Positions 35,860 to 44,630 of a stretch of 64,000 nt of DNA are shown here, piece by piece. The notes below the pieces were generated by a model. That model did no database searches and had not been told where the DNA came from. It saw only the letters and a list, made by a program, of their open reading frames with translations. Source of the DNA: CAVROP01 sp050008495 (GTDB taxonomy: Bacteria > Acidobacteriota > Terriglobia > UBA7540); NCBI GenBank assembly GCA_050008495.1, contig JBEKMN010000003.1, positions 1-64,000 on the forward strand. The letters run 5' to 3'. Within the stretch, counting starts at the first letter, position 1; the number at the start of each line of letters is the position of its first letter. The translations under genes were made by a program, and so were the position numbers.

Positions 35860-36505
35860 TGTTTTCAACGACTTCTTGGCTTTGTTTCCACGATTTTGGC
35901 GTCTTTCGTCGCCCCCGGCTTCCGTTCGCGGGCCGATTTCGAAGCCTGCCGCATTCCTCAGGCGCCGCCTTGCCAGTGCGATGCGTGAGATACCGCCAAG
36001 CCCACTTTTGGGGTTCAATGCGCGCATTTGGCACTCAAATTTGAGTTCGTTTTGCATGGCAATAAAAAGTGATGTCCTTTGTTTTCAACGACTCCTTGAG
36101 TTCGTTCCCACGATTTTTGTATTTTCTCGCGATCCTGTGGGTCTCTCGTCCAAGCCCACTTCCGAATCCTCCGGCACCTCCGGTCACAACCTGCCGTCCG
36201 GCACGTGCTTCAGAGCAGTCGCTCATGTTCGTCAGTTGACGAACACCCAGAAACCATGAGAATGGGCCGACAGTGGACGGATGTGGCGCGGGCGTCTCGC
36301 CCGCTGTGGCACGGGCATCCTGCCCGTGCGCGGGAGCGGGACGCTCCCGCGACCGCGGGCGGGACGCCCGCGCCACGATTTTCAAAGAAGAGCGCACTTT
36401 TTGGGTTCGATTTGCGCAAAATACGCTCAAAACTGAGTTCGTTTTCAGTTCGTTTTCAATATGCCTTTCTTTGTTTTCAATGACATACTGGGTTCGTTCG
36501 TGTGA
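35860..36505. repeat. Three diverged copies of the GAGTTCG/TTTTCAACGAC repeat
   Basis: Shared words are TCCTTTGTTTTCAACGACT, TTGAGTTCGTTCCCACG and GAGTTCGTTTTGCATGGC. They occur at about 35860-35905, 36050-36125 and, more diverged, 36435-36505. A reverse-complement copy lies at 251-345. The first copy is just upstream of the GHL6-like gene. Confidence 0.6.
36287..36375. repeat. GC-rich inverted repeat with nested GCCCGC/GCGGGC arms
   Basis: It opens TGGCGCGGGCGTCTCGCCCGC and closes GCGGGCGGGACGCCCGCGCCA (each word 21 bases or fewer only in part; the outer arms are GGCGCGGGCGTC and GACGCCCGCGCC). Inside are further pairs such as CACGGGC/GCCCGTG and GGGAGCG/CGCTCCC. It is a dispersed-type element without coding content. 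Confidence 0.6.
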
Positions 36506-36550
36506 TTTTGCACTTTTTCGGAGTTCCTGCCTCCCCGGTTCGGTCGTTAA

Positions 36551-36703
36551 ATCTCGAGGTCGAGAAGTTGAGAGGTCGAGAAGTCGAGGAGTGGCCGACG
36601 GCCTTCCGGCCGGCGGCCTGAGGGCAGGGGGCGCGGTCAGTTCCCGGTTTTCGATTCCTGGACTTCTTAACTCCTCGACGCCTTGACTCCTCGACTTTTT
36701 GAC
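36551..36703. repeat. Inverted pair of GAGGTCGAGAAG word repeats
   Basis: The left arm holds GAGGTCGAGAAGTTGAGAGG and GTCGAGAAGTCGAGGAG. The right arm holds CTTCTTAACTCCTCGACGCC and TTGACTCCTCGACTTTTTGA. The arms are approximate reverse complements about 65 bases apart. Confidence 0.6.
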
Positions 36704-37338
36704 TGTGAAGGATTCGACATTGCGTGTGCGGCGGGTAGGGAGAGGAAACAGCGAATTGGAACCACAGGCAGGGACCGAAAACCGAGGCAGGCTTCCCAGC
36801 ATAACGTATCCCGGCAGGGCCTAACCGCCTGCCCAGATACTCGACAATTCTAGCCTATGCTGTCGCATTTGTCAAGGGAAAAATGCGCGGAGATCAGAAA
36901 GTCCGATCCGGCCTGGGAACCGGAATACGCCCCCTGTCGCGGGGGCGCATCCGTCCGGACGATTGTTGTTTGGTGCCCAATTGGAGTGAGAAAAGCGCAG
37001 ACAACTGGACAGAAACCGTCGGGAAGTCTGCGCTTGCTATTGAACAAGACTATACGACCATTACGGCGAGATCATATGGGTGGGATGCCGACTACCAATC
37101 CAAGTGACCGTAAGCAGGCACCATAACCTCCCCGAAGCGGACTTCTGGGAGCCAGCGGTACTTGTCCGGTTTGCGCGTTGGTCGGTTATTGGCGGTCATT
37201 GTCGGGCACCCATAGAATCCTCTCGTGAACAAGGAAAAATGCAACCAACCGCTAGGCCTTATGTAATAGCTTGTGGAGGACCACTTTTGGATGTATTGTT
37301 TGTGGGTGTAATTGCCCCCCACACAGCGGAGGTGTGTC

Positions 37339-38463
37339 ATGTCCAGCCCTCGCAGGGATTTCCTCAAGGAATTATTAGCCGTAGGCACGCTCCCGGGCTT
37401 AATTGCTTCGCCGGGCTTCGGTCGATCCATGGATGCACTCCTCGATCAAGACAACGCGAAGAATATCAACCCGGACTTGGACGCGAAAGCTTACAGTTTT
37501 TGGTCCGATTTTCTTTCTTCCGACGCAGAGCCGATCGTTGGAGCCAATGGGCAGCGCCGGGGAGGAGGTTCCCCGCGTCCGGACGACGTCCAGCCGGTTT
37601 TTATGCGTTACGGCCCCGAAGGATTCAAGAATGCCGCCGAATTGGACATCAGCAAGCTGGTTTCCGCGGGTGACGTGATGGTGGGTGTGAACACCTCGGC
37701 GGTCAAGCTCGCGGAAGAGGATCAGAGGACATTGCAGCGGCTGCAAAACGCCCAAATTCGCGTCGATGTCGCTCAGAAAACAGCAATTCTCCCGATCCTC
37801 GAAGCGATGGCCTATACGGTCGTAGGGGGGATGCGTACCGGCCAGGGGGAAATAGCGAGCAAGTCCAAGTCGAAGACTGCGAAAAAGGCCCCCCCAACCG
37901 TACAAAGTATCAGCTCCAGCTCCGACGCAGCGTGGCAAAAAATGCAGAATATTCCGCTCCCCGCGGGAGAGGGTCGATGGGCATTAAACCTCGAAGCGCA
38001 AAAAAAAGATTCCCTATTCTGCAAGGTGCTCCAAAACGTGGTAAAGATGTCGGGGCTGTTTATGCCGATGCTTGGGTTTCCGGGAATCGCTTTGTCCGCG
38101 CTGAACTCATTCAACACCCTCTACGGAGTGCTGCACGCGGGGACAATACCGATCATCAAGGGGAATCCTGTTCGCGTATTTGCGACACAAGAGGCAGTCC
38201 AACGGACGGGAGCGCCCGGCTCGGTCACGGGGATCCTGCTCCAAAGCGGCACTTACATTTTGATACCGGCAAAGCAGTCGCCACCGGTCGATCAATTGAA
38301 GAACCTCTCCGTCATACAGGGCCGCCTGGTTCCCCCGAAAACCGCCGTGGCCGACCTTGACGAGGCCGCCGCGGACACTCTGAAGGGCGTGACCTACGCG
38401 ACCTTCGATGTGGAGGTAACGTCTACCACGCTGTTCACAGGCGCAGCAAAAAAATCGGGATGA
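37339..38463 (+). CDS. Unknown protein with RR signal, upstream of the CHAT gene
   Basis: A 374-aa protein starting MSSPRRDFLKELLAVGTLPG, which resembles a twin-arginine signal, with GCGGAGG before the ATG. I recognise no family. Visible features are an early region rich in charged residues, a helical stretch (SAVKLAEEDQRTLQRLQNAQ), a Lys/Ser-rich low-complexity linker (about residues 173-200) and a hydrophobic segment (SGLFMPMLGFPGIALSALNS, about 245-264). A beta-rich end follows (GSVTGILLQSGTYILIPAKQ). It ends 70 bases before the TPR-CHAT gene in the same direction, so the two are probably one transcript. It could be a partner or substrate of that protein; this is inference. Confidence 0.8.
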   Translation: MSSPRRDFLKELLAVGTLPGLIASPGFGRSMDALLDQDNAKNINPDLDAKAYSFWSDFLSSDAEPIVGANGQRRGGGSPRPDDVQPVFMRYGPEGFKNAAELDISKLVSAGDVMVGVNTSAVKLAEEDQRTLQRLQNAQIRVDVAQKTAILPILEAMAYTVVGGMRTGQGEIASKSKSKTAKKAPPTVQSISSSSDAAWQKMQNIPLPAGEGRWALNLEAQKKDSLFCKVLQNVVKMSGLFMPMLGFPGIALSALNSFNTLYGVLHAGTIPIIKGNPVRVFATQEAVQRTGAPGSVTGILLQSGTYILIPAKQSPPVDQLKNLSVIQGRLVPPKTAVADLDEAAADTLKGVTYATFDVEVTSTTLFTGAAKKSG

Positions 38464-38533
38464 GGAATGGAAGTTACGTAGAAGTCTTGGCACTCCCGCG
38501 CGGGAGTTAGCGCGTCCGCAAGGAGGTAGCGCC

Positions 38534-41500
38534 ATGATGCGGAGATTCGTCTTTTTGGCGGTTGCGTGCCTGGCGCTGGCTGGGCCACTTCGCGCCCAAA
38601 GCTCTTCCGGCAATGCCGGCCAACCACAGAGCGAAACCACATTTCTAGAACCCGGTAAACCACTCGAGCAAACATTGCAGGGCGGAGAGAAACACACCTA
38701 TGCGATCCGCGCTGATGCAGGACAGTTCCTTCACGCTATTGTCGACCAGCTTGGCATCGATGTGGCCTTAACGCTCTACGCCCCCGGCGGCAAAACGATC
38801 GGCTCGATGGATAGTCCGAACGGTAACTTTGGCCTTGAACAAATCTCCACGATTGCCGAAGCGCCGGGGATTTACCGATTGGAAGTGGCCTCCGGTAACA
38901 AGAACGTACCGGCCGGCCGTTACCGTGTGACGGTCGAAGCTCTTCGAGTTCCTAGCGGCCAGGATCGCGCGCGCATCAATGCGGAGCGAACGTTTTTCGA
39001 GGCGGTGCAACTCAACGTACAAGGAAGCGCGGATTCGTTAAGAATGGCGATTCAAAAGTATCAGGCGAGTGTGCCGCTGTGGCGCACGGCGGGGGATCGC
39101 TATGAAGAAGCCTTGACGCAGGAATGCATCGGGTCCGCCTATTCGGCCTTAGGGGAGAAGCAGAAGGCGTTGGAGTATTACAACCAGGCCTTGCCGATCC
39201 TGCGCGAGGTGGGCGACCGCAGCGGCGAGGCGGAGACCCGGGTTAGCATCGGTGCGGTGTATGACGATCTGGGACAGAAGCAAAAGGCGCTGGAGTATTA
39301 CAGCCAAGCATTGCCGATCCTGCGCGAGGTGGGCGACCGCAGCGGCGAGGCGGAGACCCTGGCCAATATCGGCGCGGTCTATAGCCATCTGGGGCAGAAG
39401 CAGAAGGCGCTGGAGTATTACAACCACGCATTGCCGATTGAGAGGGAGGTGGGCGACCGCCAAGGCGAGGCGGTGACCCTGACCAATGTCGGCGCGGTCT
39501 ATAGCGATCTGGGGCAGAAGCAGAAGGCGCTGGAGTATTACAACCAGGCATTGTCGATTTGGCGCGAGGTGGGCGACCGCCGAGGCGAGGCGGTGACCCT
39601 GACCAATGTCGGCTTGGTCTATAGCGATCTGGGGCAGAAGCGGAGGGCGCTGGAGTATTACAACCAGGCATTGCCGATTGAGCGCGAGGTGGGCGACCGC
39701 CGAGGCGAGGCGGACACCCTGAACAATGTCGGCTTGGTCTATGACGAGCTGGGGGAGAAGCAGAAGGCGATGGAGTATTACAACCAGGCATTGCCGATTT
39801 GGCGCGAGGTGGGCGACCGCGGCGGTCAAGCGTACACCCTGACCAATATCGGCCTGGTCTATAGTGCTCTGGGGGAGAAGCGGAAGGCGATGGAGTATTT
39901 CAACCAGGCATTGCCCATTCGGCGCGAGGTGGGCGACCGCGGCGGTCAAGCGAATACCCTGACCAATATCGGCGCGGTCTACGACAATCTGGGGGAGGAG
40001 CAGAAGGCGTTGGAGTATTACAACCAGGCATTGTCGATTTGGCGCGAGGTGGGCGACCGCCGAGGCGAGGCGGCGACCTTGGGACTTGTCGGCCTGGTCT
40101 ATGCCGTTCTGGGGGAGATCCAGAAGGGGCTGGAGTATTACATGCAGGCATTGCCGATTACTCGCGAGGTGGGCGACCACCGCTACGAGGCGGGAACCCT
40201 GGCCAATATCGGCTGGATCTATGGCGCTCTGGGGCAGAAGCAGAAGGCGCTGGAGTATTACAACCAGGCATTGCCGATTACCCGCGAAGTGGGCGATCGC
40301 CGCGGCGAGGCGGATGTCCTGACCTGTATCGGCGCAGTTTATAGCACTCTGGGGGAGAAGCAGAAGGCGCTGGATTATGGCAACCAGGCCCTTGCGCTCT
40401 GGCGCGCCGTGGGGGAACCCACAGGCCGGGCGAAGACCCTGAGGAATATCGGCGCGGTTTACGCCGCCCTCGGGGAGAAGCAGAAGGCGCTGGATTACTA
40501 TGCCGAATCATTGGCGCTTTTCCGGGCCGTCCAGGATCCCCTCAGAGAGGCCTCCACTCTGGTGCTCATGATGGAATATTGGAAGAGTCTCCAGAACCCC
40601 AGCCTGGCGGTGCTGTTTGGCAAGCAGGCCATCGATCGCTTCCAGCAGGTAAGACGCAACATTGGAGGGCTGGAAAAAGAAGCGCAACAGAGCTTCCTGA
40701 AATCGAAGGAAGACTATTATCGCGAACTCGCCGAGCTGCTTATTTCCCAGGGACGCCTTCCGGAAGCGCAGCAGGTACTGGATCTGCTGAAGGCGGAGGA
40801 GTATTCGGACTTTACGCAGCGCCGCGGAGACACGGGTTCTAAGACCAACCCCGTTGCGCTCACGCCTGCGGAGGAGAAGTCGAATAAGGAATACGAGGAG
40901 ATCACAGGCGAGATTACCGCCATGGGCGAGGAATGGACGCAGCTCCGCGCCAAATCCTCCCGGTCCGCGGAGGAAGAACATCGGTACAACGAGTTGTCCG
41001 ACAAACTGACGGCGGTGAACCAACGATTGCAAGCATTTCTCAAAACTCTGTACGACAGCTTCGGCAAGACCGAGCAAGCAAACACCAAGGTGGAAACCAT
41101 CAATGAAGAGACCGCCGGCCTTCAGACGCTGGTCGGAGAACTCGGCGCCGGGACGGCGGCAGTCTATACCCTGGTGCTGGACCAGAAGTGCGTGATGATG
41201 GTGATTACCCCGGCCACCCGGGTGGCGCGCGAAATACCGATCAGCAAGATCGCGCTGCGCGGCAAGGTGTTTGCGTTCGTGGGGGCTGTGGCGAAGGACC
41301 GTTCGGAAGAAGACATTCTGCCGAAGGCGCAGGACCTTTACAACGTTTTGATTGCTCCGATCGAGAAAGATCTTCAGGGAGCACAGGCGAGGACGCTGGT
41401 CTGGTCGCTTGACGATGTGCTGCGCTACGTGCCGCTGGCGGCGCTTTACGATGGCAAACAGTACCTGGTGGAACGCTATCGAAGCGTGGTGATTACCATG

Positions 41501-42271
41501 GCCAGCGTTGGGAACCTCAAGGATAAGCCGCAAGTGGGCAGTTGGCGCGGCCTGGCCATGGGTGTCTCCAAGGACTACGCCGGTCTGGGCAAGCTGCAAG
41601 CCGTACCCGGTGAATTAGACTCCGTGGTACGCAGCGACCAGACGCCCAGCTCGCACGGGCCGGTTCCGGGAACGATTCTGCTCGACGATTCCTTCACGGA
41701 AACCGGCATGGAGAGCGCGCTGGATCAGCACCCTCCGCTGGTTCATATCGCCAGCCACTACGTGTTCCACGTGGGCGACGACACGCAATCCTATCTGCTA
41801 CTGGGCGGCAAGGATACGGGTGGCCAAGGATTCCACCTGACCCTGGCGGACCTGCGCGATGATCAGAGGATGGATTTCAAGGGTATCGAATTGCTGACTC
41901 TGTCCGGCTGCCAGACGGCGGTGGGCTCAAACGACTCGGACGGGCGCGAGATTGACGGCCTCGGCATTACGGCGCAAAGGAAGGGCGCCAAGGCGGTGGT
42001 GGCGACGCTGTGGGAGGTGGATGATGCAAGTGTCGGGCTACTGATGGCAACATTCTATAAACTCTGGGTCAGTACTCCGGGAATAACCAAAGCGGAAGCT
42101 CTTCAGCAGGCGCAACTGGCGCTCTTGCACGGCACCACTGACACCGCTGGAACGTCCCGGGGTTCGTCTGCAAGGGACTCATCGGCGAGTGCAGCGAAGC
42201 AGCGCCCCGCTCCGCAGTACGCCAATCCCTACTATTGGGCGCCTTTTATCCTCATCGGAAATTGGAAATGA
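38534..42271 (+). CDS. Secreted PPC-TPR-CHAT protease-like protein
   Basis: A 1245-aa exported protein. A Sec signal (MMRRFVFLAVACLALAGPLR) is followed by a PPC-type beta domain (about residues 35-135: HTYAIRADAGQFLHAIVDQL). Twelve TPR units of exactly 40 residues come next (about 194-674, core GDRRGEAVTLTNVGAVYSDL). Then come a helical, partly coiled-coil stretch (to about 870) and a C-terminal CHAT domain. CHAT is a caspase-like cysteine protease fold, and both catalytic residues are present: His1075 (VHIASHYVF) and Cys1126 (LTLSGCQTAVG). An AAGGAGG ribosome-binding site precedes the ATG. It probably acts outside the cytoplasm with the protein encoded just upstream. The target is unknown. 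Confidence 0.93.
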   Translation: MMRRFVFLAVACLALAGPLRAQSSSGNAGQPQSETTFLEPGKPLEQTLQGGEKHTYAIRADAGQFLHAIVDQLGIDVALTLYAPGGKTIGSMDSPNGNFGLEQISTIAEAPGIYRLEVASGNKNVPAGRYRVTVEALRVPSGQDRARINAERTFFEAVQLNVQGSADSLRMAIQKYQASVPLWRTAGDRYEEALTQECIGSAYSALGEKQKALEYYNQALPILREVGDRSGEAETRVSIGAVYDDLGQKQKALEYYSQALPILREVGDRSGEAETLANIGAVYSHLGQKQKALEYYNHALPIEREVGDRQGEAVTLTNVGAVYSDLGQKQKALEYYNQALSIWREVGDRRGEAVTLTNVGLVYSDLGQKRRALEYYNQALPIEREVGDRRGEADTLNNVGLVYDELGEKQKAMEYYNQALPIWREVGDRGGQAYTLTNIGLVYSALGEKRKAMEYFNQALPIRREVGDRGGQANTLTNIGAVYDNLGEEQKALEYYNQALSIWREVGDRRGEAATLGLVGLVYAVLGEIQKGLEYYMQALPITREVGDHRYEAGTLANIGWIYGALGQKQKALEYYNQALPITREVGDRRGEADVLTCIGAVYSTLGEKQKALDYGNQALALWRAVGEPTGRAKTLRNIGAVYAALGEKQKALDYYAESLALFRAVQDPLREASTLVLMMEYWKSLQNPSLAVLFGKQAIDRFQQVRRNIGGLEKEAQQSFLKSKEDYYRELAELLISQGRLPEAQQVLDLLKAEEYSDFTQRRGDTGSKTNPVALTPAEEKSNKEYEEITGEITAMGEEWTQLRAKSSRSAEEEHRYNELSDKLTAVNQRLQAFLKTLYDSFGKTEQANTKVETINEETAGLQTLVGELGAGTAAVYTLVLDQKCVMMVITPATRVAREIPISKIALRGKVFAFVGAVAKDRSEEDILPKAQDLYNVLIAPIEKDLQGAQARTLVWSLDDVLRYVPLAALYDGKQYLVERYRSVVITMASVGNLKDKPQVGSWRGLAMGVSKDYAGLGKLQAVPGELDSVVRSDQTPSSHGPVPGTILLDDSFTETGMESALDQHPPLVHIASHYVFHVGDDTQSYLLLGGKDTGGQGFHLTLADLRDDQRMDFKGIELLTLSGCQTAVGSNDSDGREIDGLGITAQRKGAKAVVATLWEVDDASVGLLMATFYKLWVSTPGITKAEALQQAQLALLHGTTDTAGTSRGSSARDSSASAAKQRPAPQYANPYYWAPFILIGNWK
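39115..40554 (+). repeat. Twelve 120-bp tandem repeats encoding TPR units
   Basis: The unit is 120 bases (40 codons). Words such as CTGGAGTATTACAACCAGGC and CGCGAGGTGGGCGACCGC recur nearly unchanged in most units, so the similarity holds at the DNA level. It is inside the CHAT gene and in frame throughout; no unit is broken. The last two units are more diverged. Confidence 0.9.
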
Positions 42272-42721
42272 CTGGCGAAAGATACCGGCAGCGATCAGGC
42301 CCGCAACCGGGGCGACTCCTGGTAAGTCGCCCTGCCGTACAAGTGCCAGTTGGGGGCCCAAAACGGGGTTCTGGGATGTCTGAATCTCCGCTCCTCTCCG
42401 CTTGGACGTATAACGGCCTACGGTTCGAAGTGGTGGGGGGGCTTAGTTGGCCCGTGAGGTCTCTTGCCGGGGTGATTTCGCCCTCCGGAGCTGAGATAAA
42501 CCTTCATGTCAGGTGGTTCTTTCGCGATCGTCCTTGCGGTCAGAACTGCGCGGATGCTGCCGAGCCCTAAGGGAGCGCGGAGACGGGCGCAGTTTGCCCC
42601 CCTTGCGGTTCTTCTTCGGGTAACACCAAGGATCCCTGCGCCACTTGGAAAAGCCGCACGGCCTCAACCGCTGGGATTCCGCGCTCACCCACTTTCTCCT
42701 TCAGTTCAGTTGAGGCCTGTC

Positions 42722-42741
42722 ATTCCCGCGAAAGCGGGAAT
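42722..42741. repeat. ATTCCCGC/GCGGGAAT hairpin
   Basis: A perfect stem ATTCCCGC-GAAA-GCGGGAAT with a GAAA loop. A variant lies in the leader of the GH94 gene (13621). Confidence 0.6.
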
Positions 42742-42799
42742 CCCTTGGTTCCTGGACTGATAGTGGAACGCCGCTCAGAAGGTGTGAAAAAATCAGCCA

Positions 42800-43140
42800 G
42801 CCTGTCCTGAACGAAGTGAAGGAATCTTGCTCTGCCGATGGAAGTGGCTGATGGCGAAGGAACTCAAGGCGAGATTCTTCGCTTCGCTCAGAATGACAGC
42901 GAAGAGCCTGTCCTGAACGAAGTGAAGGAATCTTGCTCTGCTGATGGAAGTGGCTGATGGCGAAGGAACTCAAGGCGAGATTCTTCGCTTCGCTCAGAAT
43001 GACAGCGAAGAGCCTGTCCTGAACGAAGTGAAGGAATCTTGCTCTGCTGATGGAAATGGCCGATGGCGAAGGAACTCAAAGCGAGATTCTTCGCTTCGCT
43101 CAGAATGACAGCGCGCGCTTCGCTCAGAATGACAGCGCGT
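42800..43140 (+). repeat. 106-bp tandem repeat, about 3.2 copies
   Basis: Units begin GCCTGTCCTGAACGAAGTGA at 42800, 42906 and 43012, giving an exact period of 106. Each ends with CGCTTCGCTCAGAATGACAG. Units differ at only a few positions, so the expansion is recent. A partial fourth copy of the tail (CGCTCAGAATGACAGCG) follows. There are no unique spacers, so it is not a CRISPR array. The tail words match a dispersed element at 17708-17870. Confidence 0.9.
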
Positions 43141-43240
43141 GCATGTTTTTGCCTTTTGCCAATTTTTTCACAGCTTTTTACTCCGGGGGTTACGACTGCT
43201 GACTTCCATTTCGGCGCGTGGCCCGCGGTCCCATCTCCAC

Positions 43241-44536
43241 TCAGGATGACGCCTTGGCTGCTTTTCGCGCTGCGCCCAGAACTTCGCGCAGGCGCCGGCC
43301 GACGATCATGTCTTCGCCGGGCCGCAAGGTCATGGAGACGATCTGCAACTGGTTTTTCTCTTTGGGTTCTTTGGGATTCGGCTTACCCTCGACCACGGCG
43401 GGAACGAGGCTGGGATTACTCGCCGTGAGGACTTCGATGCGTGGCTCGCCGTCGCTCAGCTTGCGGGCGCAGTCTTCCACGGTGAATCCCCAGGCTGGTT
43501 CGTCCCAGCTCACGGTTAGCGTGGGATAGCGATTGCCGCCTTTGGGGATGTGAACATCGGCCTTCACTCCCGGGACCGTTTCGACGAGCTTCACGATTCG
43601 CTGCACGCGCATATTCCATTCGCGGTTGAGGGCGTCAAGGTCCAACTTGAGCCAGGTTTCCACGGCGGTCAGGCAGCCGATGATCTCTTCCTTGCCGACC
43701 TTCATGGGACGGCAAACCGCTCCTTCATAGGGACTGGTGTTAGCCATGGCGGCATCGATCAGGTCCTTGCGTCCCAGCAACAGGCCGCTGCATTGCGGTC
43801 CCATCAGGCCTTTCCCGCCGCTGAAGGTGAAGAGGTCCGCCCCCATTTTTGCATAGAGCTTCATGTTCTCGATGGGAGGGATACCGGCGGCGTCGTCGAG
43901 GAGCAGAGGAACTTTTGCATTCTTGGCGATTTCGATCTCTTTCGCCAACTGGTCACCGAGGTCGGTGGTATAAATCATGGCGGTGTTTTCGTTAAGGGCA
44001 GTCTGGAGTTCCTCGGGCGAATAGACGAGAGTCAACTTGGCGCCGGCGAGGCGAATGGCGCTGTCAAAGGCGCTGCGCCCGCCCACCATCACCACCTCGT
44101 GTTTAAGGCCGGTCGTATCGGGAAGTTGCCAGATCCTGGCCGGGTCGTTGCCCGCGATGCAGGCCGCAGTGGCGGCGGCCATCGCTCCCGCCGCGCCGGA
44201 GGTCACCATCCCCGATTCAGCGCCCGTCAGTTCTGCCAGGCGCCTGCCCACCCCTTTTTGCAGCTCAATAATATCCACAAAGTGTTTCGCCGCTTCGAGC
44301 ATAGCGGCGCGCACTTCGGGGAGTTCCAAGGAGCCGCTCAGATACGTCCAGGTTCCACGGCAGTTGATGAGAGGCCTGACCCCCAGACGGCGATAGACGT
44401 TGCTCGCAGGACCCTTGCCGACGGCTTCCTGCACGTTGGCGAAGAGATCTTGGGCGGCGATCTGGCCAAGCAGAGGCAGCGCCGCAGCCCATTTCATAAA
44501 CGCGCGACGATCAAAGGAAGTGATAAGCGTCGACAT
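43241..44536 (-). CDS. Tat-exported SelA-family PLP-dependent enzyme
   Basis: A 431-aa PLP enzyme of the selenocysteine-synthase-like branch, which also includes DgaE-type ammonia lyases. The N-terminus carries a Tat-like motif (DRRAFMKWAAALPLLGQIAA). Fold markers are GVRPLINCRGTWTYLSGSLE, SGAAGAMAAATAACIAG (cofactor phosphate loop), VPLLLDDAAGIPP (Asp under the pyridine ring) and LFTFSGGKGLMGPQCSGLL, where the Lys is the Schiff-base residue. True SelA is unlikely because no selenium genes are nearby and the protein seems to be exported. The substrate is unknown. It lies 94 bases downstream of the bicupin gene and may share its transcript. Confidence 0.88.
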   Translation of the reverse strand: MSTLITSFDRRAFMKWAAALPLLGQIAAQDLFANVQEAVGKGPASNVYRRLGVRPLINCRGTWTYLSGSLELPEVRAAMLEAAKHFVDIIELQKGVGRRLAELTGAESGMVTSGAAGAMAAATAACIAGNDPARIWQLPDTTGLKHEVVMVGGRSAFDSAIRLAGAKLTLVYSPEELQTALNENTAMIYTTDLGDQLAKEIEIAKNAKVPLLLDDAAGIPPIENMKLYAKMGADLFTFSGGKGLMGPQCSGLLLGRKDLIDAAMANTSPYEGAVCRPMKVGKEEIIGCLTAVETWLKLDLDALNREWNMRVQRIVKLVETVPGVKADVHIPKGGNRYPTLTVSWDEPAWGFTVEDCARKLSDGEPRIEVLTASNPSLVPAVVEGKPNPKEPKEKNQLQIVSMTLRPGEDMIVGRRLREVLGAARKAAKASS

Positions 44537-44562
44537 GTGTTCCTTCCGTCACTGCTAGGAAT

Positions 44563-44610
44563 GTAGAGGCGGCTTTACGCCGCCATGTGGCGAGGTAAAC
44601 TCGCCGCTAC
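44563..44610. repeat. GTAG-footed double hairpin
   Basis: It opens GTAGAGGCGGC and closes GCCGCTAC, with inner stems GGCGGC-TTTAC-GCCGCC and GGCGAG-GTAAA-CTCGCC. It lies between the bicupin and PLP-enzyme genes. Confidence 0.6.
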
Positions 44611-44630
44611 ATCCGTGTGCAGGGCAAAGT

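Larger units (their letters stand above)
35846..37338. other. Long repeat-rich gene-free stretch
   Basis: About 1.5 kb without a credible gene. It carries three diverged copies of the GAGTTCG/TTTGTTTTCAACGAC family (about 35860-35905, 36050-36125 and 36420-36505) and a GC-rich inverted block (about 36287-36375). An inverted pair of TCGAG word repeats lies at 36551-36703. Open frames here translate those repeats. 36850-37338 shows no repeat I recognise and no gene. Confidence 0.55.
42272..43240. other. Gene-free stretch with tandem repeat
   Basis: Between convergent CHAT and PLP-enzyme genes. It contains an ATTCCCGCGAAAGCGGGAAT hairpin (42722-42741) and a 106-bp tandem array (42800-43140). 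No gene is supported. Confidence 0.6.

Noticed and set aside
36035..36802. Minus-strand open frame of about 255 codons
   Set aside because: It translates intergenic repeats (GC-rich inverted block, word repeats) and has no ribosome-binding site or domain.
39149..40180. Repetitive minus-strand open frame with 40-residue periodicity
   Set aside because: It is the complement of the TPR-coding tandem repeats; periodicity comes from the coding strand.
39115..40554. CRISPR-like regular repeats
   Set aside because: The 120-bp period is in frame and encodes TPR units.
40508..41599. Minus-strand open frame opposite the CHAT domain
   Set aside because: Antisense to a domain with both catalytic residues conserved; no motif of its own.
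42800..43140. CRISPR array
   Set aside because: The 106-bp units are directly adjacent and nearly identical throughout, with no variable spacers and no cas genes.
43241..44536. True selenocysteine synthase (SelA)
   Set aside because: Tat-like N-terminus and no selB, selC or selD nearby; a SelA-like enzyme of other function is more likely.
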